DNA from: Allobosea sp.
GTDB lineage: Bacteria; Pseudomonadota; Alphaproteobacteria; Rhizobiales; Beijerinckiaceae
Assembly (NCBI RefSeq): GCF_030695125.1
Contig: NZ_JAUYTP010000029.1
Span: 62,001 to 126,000 of the forward strand
DNA length: 64,000 nt
Direction of reading: 5' to 3'
Translations under genes and position numbers: made by a program
In this document: positions 41,137 to 48,768 of the stretch, one piece after another
Numbering within the stretch: position 1 is the first letter of the stretch
How the letters are laid out: each line of letters begins with the position of its first letter
Notes under the pieces: model-generated
Seen by the model: only the letters and a program-made list of their open reading frames with translations
The model's database searches: none
Told to the model about the DNA's origin: nothing

Positions 41137-42330
41137 TTGATCGTCTTCTTCGCGCTGCTGCCGGCCTATTTCCTCTCGATCTTCTACCGGTCGTTCCTGA
41201 GCGTCATCGCCGGGCCGGTGATGACCGACCTGGCGATCGGCCCGCGTGAGTTCGGGCTGCTCGGCGCGGCGTGGTTCACCACCTTCGCGATTGCCCAGTT
41301 CCCGATCGGCTGGGCGCTCGACAGGCTCGGTCCACGCCGGACCGTCACCGCCGCGATGGCGATCGGCAGCGTCGGTGCCATCCTCTTCGCGCAGGCGACC
41401 GGCGCCGTCAGCGGCACGCTGGCGATGGCGCTGATCGGCATCGGCTGCGCGCCGATCTTCATGGCGAGCCTCTTCCTGTTCGCCCGCACGGCCGAACCGG
41501 CGCGCTTCGCCTTCCTGACCTCGGTCTTCATCGGGCTGGGCTCGCTCGGCAATCTGGTCGGCGCAGCCCCCCTCGCCATCGCCGCCGCCCGTTTCGGCTG
41601 GCGCCCCTCGATGCTGGTGATGGCGGGCTGCTTTCTCCTCGCCACCGCGCTGGCCGCGCTCCTGATCCGCGACCCCGTCCGCGCCGAGAGCGCCTCGGGC
41701 AAGGCCGAAGGCCTGCTCGCCGGCCTCGCCAGCATCCTGAAGCTGCGGCCGCTCTGGCTGCTCGCCCCGATCACGCTGACGGCCTATGCGATCCTGGCGA
41801 CCGCGCGCGGGCTCTGGGTCGGACCTTACATGGCCAGCGTCCACGGCTTCGACGCCGTCTCGGCTGGCAACGCCGCGACCGCGATGGCCGTGACGATGGT
41901 GGCCGGCGCCTTCATCTATGGCGGGTTCGAAAAGGCACTGGGGCGGGTCAAGCCGCTGGTGTTCTGGGGCACGCTCGGCACGGCGGCCTGCTTCGCGCTG
42001 CTGGCGGCCTTCGGGGCAGGCTCCTCGCTCATCGCCGTCGCCCTCTTCGCGCTGATCGGCGCCGTCGGCTTCACCTATGCTATCCTGATGGCGCATGCGC
42101 GCCTGTTCTTCCCGGCGCATCTGCTCGGACGCGGCATGACGGCCGTCAATTTCCTGTTCATCGCGGGGGCCGCCCTGACCCAGTCCGGCTCCGGCTGGTT
42201 CATCGCCAGCCAGCGCGCCGCCGGTCTCGACGCGGCCACGACCTTCGCCCATCTCCACTGGGCCTTCGCGGGGCTGCTGCTGGTCTCCGCCGCGATCTAC
42301 GCCTTCACGCCGGAGCGGCCGAAGGCCTAG
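41137..42330 (+). CDS. MFS transporter
   Basis: A 397-residue inner-membrane carrier with twelve predicted helices. The MFS loop 2-3 signature is visible as GWALDRLGPRRTVTAAMAIG, and the family RSFLSVIAGPVMTDL opening is present. It has no recognisable substrate motif. It starts with TTG 40 bp after the thiolase, so it may be co-expressed and import a compound degraded by it, but this is guesswork. Confidence 0.85.
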   Translation: MIVFFALLPAYFLSIFYRSFLSVIAGPVMTDLAIGPREFGLLGAAWFTTFAIAQFPIGWALDRLGPRRTVTAAMAIGSVGAILFAQATGAVSGTLAMALIGIGCAPIFMASLFLFARTAEPARFAFLTSVFIGLGSLGNLVGAAPLAIAAARFGWRPSMLVMAGCFLLATALAALLIRDPVRAESASGKAEGLLAGLASILKLRPLWLLAPITLTAYAILATARGLWVGPYMASVHGFDAVSAGNAATAMAVTMVAGAFIYGGFEKALGRVKPLVFWGTLGTAACFALLAAFGAGSSLIAVALFALIGAVGFTYAILMAHARLFFPAHLLGRGMTAVNFLFIAGAALTQSGSGWFIASQRAAGLDAATTFAHLHWAFAGLLLVSAAIYAFTPERPKA

Positions 42331-42363
42331 TGGCCATCTCTGGCTTGCGACGTTGAGCGCCGA

Positions 42364-42391
42364 GTATTACCTTGAACTCAACGGGTAATAC
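42364..42391. promoter_or_regulatory. palindromic operator of the vapBC pair
   Basis: GTATTACC-N12-GGTAATAC: perfect 8-bp arms in a 28-bp palindrome ending 10 bases before the antitoxin ATG and next to its GGAGGT ribosome site. It is ideally placed for autorepression by the VapB-VapC complex. Confidence 0.7.
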
Positions 42392-42401
42392 GGAGGTCAT
42401 C

Positions 42402-42635
42402 ATGGCGACGACGGTCACCAGCAAGGGGCAGGTCACGATCCCCAAGCCTATCCGCGACCGCCTCGGCATCAAGCCCGGAAACGCCGTCGATTTCCGGATG
42501 GATGCAGACGGCAGGGTCGTTCTGCTGAAGGTCGAACGGTCCGCTGCGACCACCCCCCTCGAAAAATGGCGCGGATCGGTCGGCCCCGGCATGAGCACCG
42601 ATGAAATGATGAGCCTGACCCGCGGTGAACCGTGA
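42402..42635 (+). CDS. vapB: AbrB/SpoVT-fold antitoxin (VapB)
   Basis: A 77-residue antitoxin. The N-terminal swapped-hairpin AbrB domain reads TTVTSKGQVTIPKPIRDRLG, IKPGNAVDFRMDADGRVVLL; the C-terminal tail would wrap the toxin. The ATG at 42402 has GGAGGT five bases upstream. It overlaps the vapC start by four bases (GTGA), giving tight coupling. It should bind the palindrome just upstream as a complex with VapC. Confidence 0.9.
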   Translation: MATTVTSKGQVTIPKPIRDRLGIKPGNAVDFRMDADGRVVLLKVERSAATTPLEKWRGSVGPGMSTDEMMSLTRGEP

Positions 42636-43036
42636 CGGCAACACTGGTCGACGCCAACATTTTCCTCGACCTGATCACGAACGATCGGGATTGGGCCGAC
42701 TGGTCTGCTGGACGGCTTGCTGCCGCCATGAGCGCTGGCACGCTACTGATCAACGATGTCATCTATGCAGAAATTTCGATCCGGTTCGATGAAATCGCCA
42801 GACTCGATACGATGATGGCGGACTTCAATGCGAAGCATGCGCCCATTCCACGACAGGCGCTGTTCGATGCGGGAAAGGCCTTCCGTCGATACCGCGCGTC
42901 AGGCGGGCTTCGCCAAAGCGTTCTGCCGGACTTCTTTATCGGCGCACACGCTGCTGTGGCAAAGCTCCCGCTCCTGACCCGCGACGCCAAGCGCTACCGG
43001 ACCTACTTTCCCACCGTCGAGCTGATCTCACCCTGA
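42632..43036 (+). CDS. vapC: PIN-domain ribonuclease toxin (VapC)
   Basis: A 134-residue PIN-domain toxin. Acidic active-site residues are seen in LVDANIFLDL (first Asp), DVIYAEISIRFDE (Glu) and SVLPDFFIGAHAAV (third Asp), with LLTRDAKRYRTYFPTVELISP closing the domain. It would cleave RNA (often tRNA) when free of the antitoxin. The GTG start overlaps vapB. Confidence 0.9.
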   Translation: MTATLVDANIFLDLITNDRDWADWSAGRLAAAMSAGTLLINDVIYAEISIRFDEIARLDTMMADFNAKHAPIPRQALFDAGKAFRRYRASGGLRQSVLPDFFIGAHAAVAKLPLLTRDAKRYRTYFPTVELISP

Positions 43037-43048
43037 GCCGCGAGGCCC

Positions 43049-43321
43049 TTACCCTTCACCCGGAGCCCGCGCCGCGATCGCCAATGCGTGGACGCTTTCG
43101 GCCAGTTCCTGCGCCAGGGCCGCATTGACGAGGCGGTGCCGCTCCAGGCGGCTCTTGCCGGCAAAGGCCGATGAGACGATCTCGACCCGAAAATGGGTTT
43201 CGCCGCCCTCGCGCCAGCCGCCATGGCCCTGATGCTGATGCGACTCGTCGATGACCCGGAGCGTCTGCGGCGCCAGCGCCTGCTCGAGCCTGTTGGTGAT
43301 CCGTTCAGCCATTCCGGTCAT
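43049..43321 (-). CDS. BolA family protein
   Basis: A 90-residue BolA-fold protein: RVIDESHQHQGHGGWREGGETHFRVEIVSS carries the conserved His-containing segment, then GKSRLERHRLVNAALAQELAESVHALAI, the helical signature. BolA proteins work with monothiol glutaredoxins in iron-sulfur trafficking and iron sensing. It diverges from the J-domain gene, an arrangement common in Hyphomicrobiales. A second start at Met4 is possible. Confidence 0.92.
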   Translation of the reverse strand: MTGMAERITNRLEQALAPQTLRVIDESHQHQGHGGWREGGETHFRVEIVSSAFAGKSRLERHRLVNAALAQELAESVHALAIAARAPGEG

Positions 43322-43449
43322 GATCGCGCCACCGTTCTGAATGATCCGTCCGAAGGCCGCGGCAATGCGGCCCCAGCCCTGCCCGGCCTGCGGCTACATG
43401 CTGCATCGCACTTGCCGGTTCCGATCCCGCGTCTCATAACCATTCGACC

Positions 43450-44067
43450 ATGAACTTCAACTCACGCTTGTTCGACCGCATCAGGATCGGCCCTTCCGAG
43501 GCGGAAGCGGTCCAGGAATCCGACGCGCCGCATTGCGACCATCCGGGCTGCAAGCGGCCGGGCGAATTTCGCGCGCCGAAAGGGCGGGGGCGCGAGGGGC
43601 AGTTCTTCCTGTTCTGCATGGAGCATGTGAAGGCCTACAACGCGACCTACAATTATTTCCAAGGGATGAACGACGAGGCGCTGGCCGAATACGCCAAGGA
43701 CGCGGCCATCGGCCACCGGCCGACCTGGAAGCTCGGCGTCAACTCCAAGGCGGCGCGGATGGCGCAGCGCGGCCGGGTCGCGGGCGGCGGCGAGCAGCCC
43801 GACGTGCAGGACGCGTTCAACATCTTCGGCTCGCGGCGGACGCAGACGGCCGCCCAGCCCGAACCGCGCGTCGGCGTGGTCGCGCGCAAGGCGCTCGAGG
43901 CGCTCGGCCTCGACGAGAACGCCGATCCCGTCGCGATCAAGGCGCGTTACAAGGAACTGGTGAAGCGCTTCCATCCCGATGCGAATGGTGGCGACCGCTC
44001 GCGCGAGGGCACGCTGCAGGAAATCCTGAAGGCCTATCAGCAGCTCAAATCGACCGGCATGGTCTGA
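43450..44067 (+). CDS. J-domain protein with C-terminal DnaJ domain
   Basis: A 205-residue protein. The first 110 residues contain a small Cys/His cluster (HCDHPGCKRPGEFRAPKGRG, FCMEHVKAYNATYNYFQGM) and the J domain is at the C-terminus (about 145-205): ALEALGLDENADPVAIKARY, LVKRFHPDANGGDRS with the essential HPD, then LKAYQQLKSTGMV. The J domain would stimulate an Hsp70 ATPase. It diverges from bolA and converges on the NitT/TauT permease gene. Confidence 0.92.
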   Translation: MNFNSRLFDRIRIGPSEAEAVQESDAPHCDHPGCKRPGEFRAPKGRGREGQFFLFCMEHVKAYNATYNYFQGMNDEALAEYAKDAAIGHRPTWKLGVNSKAARMAQRGRVAGGGEQPDVQDAFNIFGSRRTQTAAQPEPRVGVVARKALEALGLDENADPVAIKARYKELVKRFHPDANGGDRSREGTLQEILKAYQQLKSTGMV

Positions 44068-44086
44068 CCAGGCCCTCGTTGGACTT

Positions 44087-44857
44087 TCAGACGTTGCCCA
44101 TCTGCGAGCGCTTGGCCCAGCCGGTCATCCGGTTCTCGACGATGTCGACGATCGCGACCAGAAAGACGCCGAGCACCGCCAGCACGATCAGCGCCGCGAA
44201 GATCAGCGGCACGTTGAAATCCGCCGAGGCGCGCGTGATCAGGTTGCCGAGGCCGAGATTGGAGGCGTTCTGCTCGCCGATCACAGAGCCGACATAGGCC
44301 AGCGTGATCGACACCTTCAGTGCCCCGAAGAGATAGGGCAGCGAGCGCGGGATGCCGACCTTAGTCATGATGTCCATGCGGCTGGCGCCGAGCGCCTTCA
44401 GCACGTCCTCCGTCTCCGGCTCGATCGTGGCGAGCCCGGTGGCGACGTTGACCACGATCGGGAAGAACGAGATCACGAAGGCGGTGAGCACCGGCGGCAG
44501 CCAGCCGACGCCGAACCAGATCACCAGGATTGGCACCACCGCGACCTTCGGGATCGAGTTGAAGCCGACCAGCAGGGGATTGAGGCCCGCATAGATCAGC
44601 TTCGAGGAGCCGACGAGCAGCCCCAGCGCCAGCCCGAACAGGATCGACAGCCCGAAGCCCAGCGACGTCATCCAGAGCGTGTGGAAGGCGTTGGTGTAGA
44701 GCGGCTTCTGGTACTGGACCAGGGCCGCCCAGATCGCCGAGGGCGGCGGCAGGATGAAGGACGAGATCGAGAATGCCCGGCAGGCGACCTCCCAGATCAG
44801 GAAGAAGCCGATCGTGAACAGATAGGGTGCGAGCTTGAGCCAGGTCGAGCGGGTCAT
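44087..44857 (-). CDS. ABC transporter permease (NitT/TauT, SsuC-like)
   Basis: A 256-residue membrane protein with about six helices and the EAA motif in EDVLKALGASRMDIMTKVGIPR, typical of the SsuC/TauC/ThiX permease family. It forms the inner-membrane pore of a three-gene importer (binding protein, ATPase, permease). It overlaps the ATPase gene by four bases. The substrate could be a sulfonate, nitrate-like anion, pyrimidine or riboflavin precursor; the sequence does not decide. Confidence 0.9.
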   Translation of the reverse strand: MTRSTWLKLAPYLFTIGFFLIWEVACRAFSISSFILPPPSAIWAALVQYQKPLYTNAFHTLWMTSLGFGLSILFGLALGLLVGSSKLIYAGLNPLLVGFNSIPKVAVVPILVIWFGVGWLPPVLTAFVISFFPIVVNVATGLATIEPETEDVLKALGASRMDIMTKVGIPRSLPYLFGALKVSITLAYVGSVIGEQNASNLGLGNLITRASADFNVPLIFAALIVLAVLGVFLVAIVDIVENRMTGWAKRSQMGNV

Positions 44858-45642
44858 GCCACCGCCCTCGCTTCCCGGATATGCCCGCGCAGCTCGTGCA
44901 CGATCGCCGCGAATTCCGGCGTGTAGGTCACGTCGAGATCGCGCGGACGGGCAAAGCCGATCTCGCGTTCCGCGATGATCCGGCCGGGTCGCGCCGACAT
45001 GCAGAAAACCCGGTCGGCCAGGAACACCGCCTCGCGCAGATCATGCGTGACCAGGATCACGGTGACGCCGCGCTGCGCATGCAGGTCGCGGATCACGCAC
45101 CAGAGTTCCTCCCGCGTGAAGGCGTCGAGCGCGCCGAAGGGCTCGTCCAGCATCAGCAGCTTCGGCTCATGGATCAGCGAGCGGCACAGCGAGGCCCGCT
45201 GCTGCATGCCGCCCGAGAGCTGCCAGGGAAACTTCGACCCCATGCCCTTGAGGCCCACCGTCTCCAGCAGCATCTCGGCCCGCGCGACGTACTCGGCCTT
45301 GTTCGCCCGCAGCCGCGAGCGATGCGGCTGGACGATCTCGAGCGGCAGCAGCAGGTTCTGCAGCGTCGTGCGCCAGGGCAGCATGACCGGGTTCTGGAAG
45401 GCCATGCCGGTGATCTTGATCGGCTCCGACACTTCGCGCCCATCGACGATCACGGTGCCGGTTTTGGGCCGCTGCAGCCCGGTGGCGAGCTTCATCATCG
45501 TCGACTTGCCACAGCCGGACGGGCCCACGATCGCAGCGAATTCGCCCTCGCGGACCTTGAGCGACAGGCCTTCGACGGCCGGCGGCCCCTCGCCGCCGCC
45601 ATAGACATGGGTGACATCGTGAAGTTCGACGAAAGCGGTCAA
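44854..45642 (-). CDS. ABC transporter ATP-binding protein (NitT/TauT, SsuB-like)
   Basis: A 262-residue ATPase: Walker A GPSGCGKSTMMK, Q-loop GMAFQNPVMLPWRTTLQN, signature QLSGGMQQRASLCRSLIHEP, Walker B LLMLDEPFGALDAFTRE and the switch His in VILVTHDLREAV. It energises the importer with the overlapping permease gene and the binding protein 155 bp upstream. Confidence 0.94.
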   Translation of the reverse strand: MTAFVELHDVTHVYGGGEGPPAVEGLSLKVREGEFAAIVGPSGCGKSTMMKLATGLQRPKTGTVIVDGREVSEPIKITGMAFQNPVMLPWRTTLQNLLLPLEIVQPHRSRLRANKAEYVARAEMLLETVGLKGMGSKFPWQLSGGMQQRASLCRSLIHEPKLLMLDEPFGALDAFTREELWCVIRDLHAQRGVTVILVTHDLREAVFLADRVFCMSARPGRIIAEREIGFARPRDLDVTYTPEFAAIVHELRGHIREARAVA

Positions 45643-45666
45643 GGCAATCCTTCTGGAAACAAACCG

Positions 45667-45776
45667 CCGTCATCCTGGGCTTCGCGCAGCGAAGTCCCGG
45701 GATCCATCCGAGAGCGCCGTCCTGCCCTGTGATGGATCCCGGCCGGCGCCGCTGCGCGGCTTGTCCAGGACGACGG
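45667..45776. repeat. intergenic palindromic repeat (copy 2)
   Basis: A 110-bp element between the substrate-binding protein and ATPase genes. The outer arms CCGTCATCCTGGGC and GTCCAGGACGACGG are inverted, as are the inner arms GGGATCCATC and GATGGATCCC. Between them are GCGCAGCGAAG-type and GCTGCGCGGC segments. It is a member of the REP-like set found in this window and interrupts an otherwise tight transporter operon. Confidence 0.7.
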
Positions 45777-45797
45777 CCAGTGGAAAAACCGCGAAAC

Positions 45798-46859
45798 TCA
45801 GAACACCCGCTCGGCCGAGGCCGGCAGGAAGGCGTCGGTGAAGGCGTCGCCCGCCTTGGCCTTGTCCTTGAAGGTAAAGGTCAGGGCGATCTGGTCGAGC
45901 GCCTTGTCCCAGCGCGCCTTGTCGATGCCGCCAAACCCGTTGGCTTTCACCCAGGGCGTCATCACGTTCTGCGCCAGCGTCATCTTGAGCCGTTCGAGCT
46001 CGACCTCGACTTTGGCGACATCGTTGCGCTTGATCACGAGCTGCGCGCCGAGCTCCGGATTGGCCACGGTCTCCTTGACGCTCTTGGTGATCGCCCGCAG
46101 CAGGCCGCGCACGGCTTCAGGCTTCTCGGCCGCGAATTTCGGCGAGACCATGATGACGTTGCCGTAGAGTTCGACGCCGTAATCCGACATCAGCATGACG
46201 ACGATGTCGTCCACCGGCACGCCGCGCGACTTCAGATTGATGAAGGAGGAGTTGGCGAAGCCGAACACGGCATCGACCTCGCCCGAAGCCAGCATCGGCT
46301 CGCGGACAGGGAAGCCGACATTCTCCAGCCGGATCTTGCTGTCGTCGAGCTTGTTCACCGCCTTGAAGATCGGCCATTGCGCGAAGGCCGCGTCGGCGGC
46401 GGGTGCGCCGAACTTCTTGCCTTCGAGGCTCTTCACATCGGCGGCGATGCCGCGGCTCTTGCGGCCCACGATCGCGAAGGGCGGCTTGTCGTAGACCATC
46501 ATGACGGCTTTCACGTCGACGCTGGGATTCTCGTCGCGAAAGCGGATCAGCGAGTTCACATCGCCGAAGCCGACATCGTAGGTCCCCGATGCGACGCGCG
46601 GGATGGCCTCGCGCGAGCCGTTGCCGGTGTCGATGGTGACGTCCAGCCCCTCGGCTTTGAAATAGCCCTTCTCGATCGCCATCAGGAACAGTGCGGCGGG
46701 ACCTTCGAACCGCCAGTCCAGCGTGAAGCGAACCGGCGTCTGCGCCTGAGCGCCCGGCGCCAGACCGACGAAGGCCGCCGCCAGCCCGGCGGCGAGGACG
46801 AGGCGCCCGGCGGATGAGCGCAGGCGTCCGAAGACGGTCGGGCAGGTCGGGGCGGGCAT
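45798..46859 (-). CDS. ABC transporter substrate-binding protein (NitT/TauT, NMT1/ThiY-like)
   Basis: A 353-residue periplasmic binding protein. A Sec signal (about residues 1-39) ends near GAQAQ; the mature protein opens with RFTLDWRFEGPAALFLMAIE, then GYFKAEGLDVTIDTGNGSRE, IPRVASGTYDVGFGDVNSL and KSLEGKKFGAP, the classic SsuA/ThiY pattern. It delivers substrate to the permease/ATPase downstream. It is the first gene of the operon, divergent from terC. Confidence 0.9.
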   Translation of the reverse strand: MPAPTCPTVFGRLRSSAGRLVLAAGLAAAFVGLAPGAQAQTPVRFTLDWRFEGPAALFLMAIEKGYFKAEGLDVTIDTGNGSREAIPRVASGTYDVGFGDVNSLIRFRDENPSVDVKAVMMVYDKPPFAIVGRKSRGIAADVKSLEGKKFGAPAADAAFAQWPIFKAVNKLDDSKIRLENVGFPVREPMLASGEVDAVFGFANSSFINLKSRGVPVDDIVVMLMSDYGVELYGNVIMVSPKFAAEKPEAVRGLLRAITKSVKETVANPELGAQLVIKRNDVAKVEVELERLKMTLAQNVMTPWVKANGFGGIDKARWDKALDQIALTFTFKDKAKAGDAFTDAFLPASAERVF

Positions 46860-47158
46860 CGAAGACTCCTCTGGAATGGCGATCGCGGTCGTTGGTCCGC
46901 AGTGCGAGCAATCTTCATGCCGCGCGGCGGTTTCACACTGACGGAGCGGTGGCGGCGGTCAAGCCGCAATCGGCCGCTGAGCCGCATCTCCCACAAATTC
47001 ATGCGCCAGGCGCATCAACGCCCCTTGCCAAACGAGGGGCACGGTCCCATGTGGGCCGCTGGTGGTGACCGGGCCCCTCTGGCGGAGCACGTCTGGACGA
47101 CGTGGCCGCGATGTCGGAACCACCCTTGACGTCAACCCAAACCGATAGGCGCCCGGAC
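46860..47158. other. 299-bp divergent intergenic region with competing hairpins
   Basis: This region separates the NitT/TauT operon (minus) from terC (plus) and contains no gene. At 47020-47079 three segments can pair two ways: GCCCCT (47020-47025) with AGGGGC (47035-47040), or AGGGGC with GCCCCT (47073-47078), the second enclosing a GGTCCCA/TGGG-CC stem. Mutually exclusive hairpins are typical of attenuator or riboswitch leaders, here possibly of terC. I did not recognise a known riboswitch core. Confidence 0.4.
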
Positions 47159-48163
47159 ATGGATTTTTTGATTGCCGACTGGCTCGGCAAGCCGCTCTGG
47201 ATGTGGAGCGGATTTCTTTTAATCGTTTTTGCCTTGCTCGCTTTCGACCTCGGCCTGATGAATCGCGGCGAGCGCGAGATGGGCATCGCCCGCAGCCTCA
47301 AACTGTCGGTCTTCTATATCGGGTTCTCCTGTCTTTATGGCGCTGCCGTATGGTGGGCCTATGAATCGGGCTACCTCAAGACGACCGACGGCACCCATGC
47401 CGGCGTGACGTTCTTCACCGGCTTCTTCATCGAAAAAGCGCTGTCGATCGACAACGTCTTCGTCATTTCGCTGATCTTCACCTTCTTTGCCGTTCCGCCG
47501 CGCTATCAGTACCGGGCGCTGGTCTGGGGCATCCTGGCGGTCATCGTCCTGCGTGGCCTGATGATCGGCATCGGCGCGGCGCTGGTTCAGCAGTATGACT
47601 GGATCCTCTATCTCTTCGGCGCCTTCCTGCTGGCCACCGGCGTGAAGATGCTGTTCGTGGCCGAGGCCGAGCCCGATGTCGCCAACAACCCGCTCGTGCG
47701 ATTCCTGCGCAAGCGCATGCGCGTGACCGACACGCTCCATGGCGAACGCTTCTTCGTCAGGCTGCCGGACGCCGTGACCGGCCAGAAGATGATACACGCC
47801 ACGCCGCTCTTCCTGGCGCTGGTCATCATCAATCTGGCCGACGTGGTCTTCGCGGTGGACTCGGTGCCGGCGATCTTCGCCATCACCACCGACCCGTTCA
47901 TCGTCTTCACCGCCAACATCATGGCGATCCTGGGCCTGCGCGCACTGTATTTCGCGCTGTCGGCCATGGTTCACCGCTTCGAATACCTCAAGACGGCGCT
48001 GGCGCTCGTCCTGGTGTTCATCGGCGCCAAGATCTTCTGGAACCAGATCGTTGGCAAGGTCGACCCTGCGATCTCGCTCGGCGTCACCCTGGCGTTGATC
48101 CTCGGCGGCGTCGTCTTCTCGCTGTGGAAGACGCGCGACGCGGCCGCCAAGCCGGTGGAGTGA
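47159..48163 (+). CDS. TerC family integral membrane protein
   Basis: A 334-residue membrane protein with about nine helices. The TerC core is clear: LLAFDLGLMNRGEREMG, FFTGFFIEKALSIDNVFVIS, and INLADVVFAVDSVPAIFAIT, the conserved acidic/Asn segments that probably coordinate a metal. TerC/Alx proteins are linked to Mn(II) export, metalation of exported proteins and tellurite tolerance. ATG 47159 is used; an upstream GTG would add 19 polar residues. It is single-gene, with a structured region upstream. Confidence 0.92.
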   Translation: MDFLIADWLGKPLWMWSGFLLIVFALLAFDLGLMNRGEREMGIARSLKLSVFYIGFSCLYGAAVWWAYESGYLKTTDGTHAGVTFFTGFFIEKALSIDNVFVISLIFTFFAVPPRYQYRALVWGILAVIVLRGLMIGIGAALVQQYDWILYLFGAFLLATGVKMLFVAEAEPDVANNPLVRFLRKRMRVTDTLHGERFFVRLPDAVTGQKMIHATPLFLALVIINLADVVFAVDSVPAIFAITTDPFIVFTANIMAILGLRALYFALSAMVHRFEYLKTALALVLVFIGAKIFWNQIVGKVDPAISLGVTLALILGGVVFSLWKTRDAAAKPVE

Positions 48164-48184
48164 TCCCCACCCGTCGGCGCGCTG

Positions 48185-48688
48185 TCACAGAGGCAGCGCG
48201 CCGTCGGTCTTGACCTCCTCCATCACCGCATAGGTGCGCGTCTCGCGCACCGCCGGAAGCGCAAGCAGAACCTCGCCCAGAAACCGCCGATAGGCGTTCA
48301 TGTCGGCGACCCGGGTCTTGACCAGATAGTCGAAGCCGCCGGCCACCATATGGCACTCCAGTACCTCCGGCGCGCGCTGTACCGCCGCCGCGAAGCGCTC
48401 GAAGGCGTCGGGCGTCGTCTTGTCGAGATAGACCTCGACGAAGACCAGCAGATTCAACCCGAGCTTCAGCGGGTCGAGCGTTGCCCTGTAGCCGGTGATG
48501 TAGCCCTCCCGCGTCAGACGCTTCAGCCGGTCGCCGACCGCCGTCGGCGACAGCCCGACCTTTTCGGCCAGTTCGACGCCCGCGATGCGGCCATCCCCCT
48601 GGATCAGCGACAGGATACGGCGGTCGGTTCGGTCAAGCACGGGATGAATCTCGGCAATAAGCTGGTTTGACCGGACAAGATAAGGCAT
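48185..48688 (-). CDS. putR: Lrp/AsnC family regulator (PutR-like)
   Basis: A 167-residue regulator: N-terminal winged helix (LDRTDRRILSLIQGDGRIAG, VELAEKVGLSPTAVGDRLKR) and C-terminal ligand-binding RAM domain (ECHMVAGGFDYLVKTRVADM). It diverges from putA, 80 bp apart, the standard place for PutR, which activates putA when proline is present. Its first 24 residues are within the AUG-proximal region overlapping the promoter. The ATG at 48688 gives the family length. Confidence 0.88.
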   Translation of the reverse strand: MPYLVRSNQLIAEIHPVLDRTDRRILSLIQGDGRIAGVELAEKVGLSPTAVGDRLKRLTREGYITGYRATLDPLKLGLNLLVFVEVYLDKTTPDAFERFAAAVQRAPEVLECHMVAGGFDYLVKTRVADMNAYRRFLGEVLLALPAVRETRTYAVMEEVKTDGALPL

Positions 48689-48724
48689 CCTGGATAAAAC
48701 AGCCAATTGATATGAGGCTGAAGC

Positions 48725-48747
48725 CGGATGATGCTTCAGATCATCCG
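48725..48747. promoter_or_regulatory. inverted repeat upstream of putA
   Basis: CGGATGAT-N7-ATCATCCG: perfect 8-bp arms, 22-44 bp before the putA ATG, in the 80-bp putR-putA gap. It is a likely site of PutR (an Lrp-type dimer or octamer), or else a 5'-UTR hairpin. Confidence 0.5.
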
Positions 48748-48768
48748 TTCTCAAATTCGGAGCCTCAC

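Noticed and set aside
46860-47158. TPP or yybP-ykoY riboswitch in front of the ABC or terC gene
   Set aside because: I looked for the CTGAGA/ACC-CTTGAACC pattern and the conserved Mn-switch core and found neither; only competing hairpins are reported.
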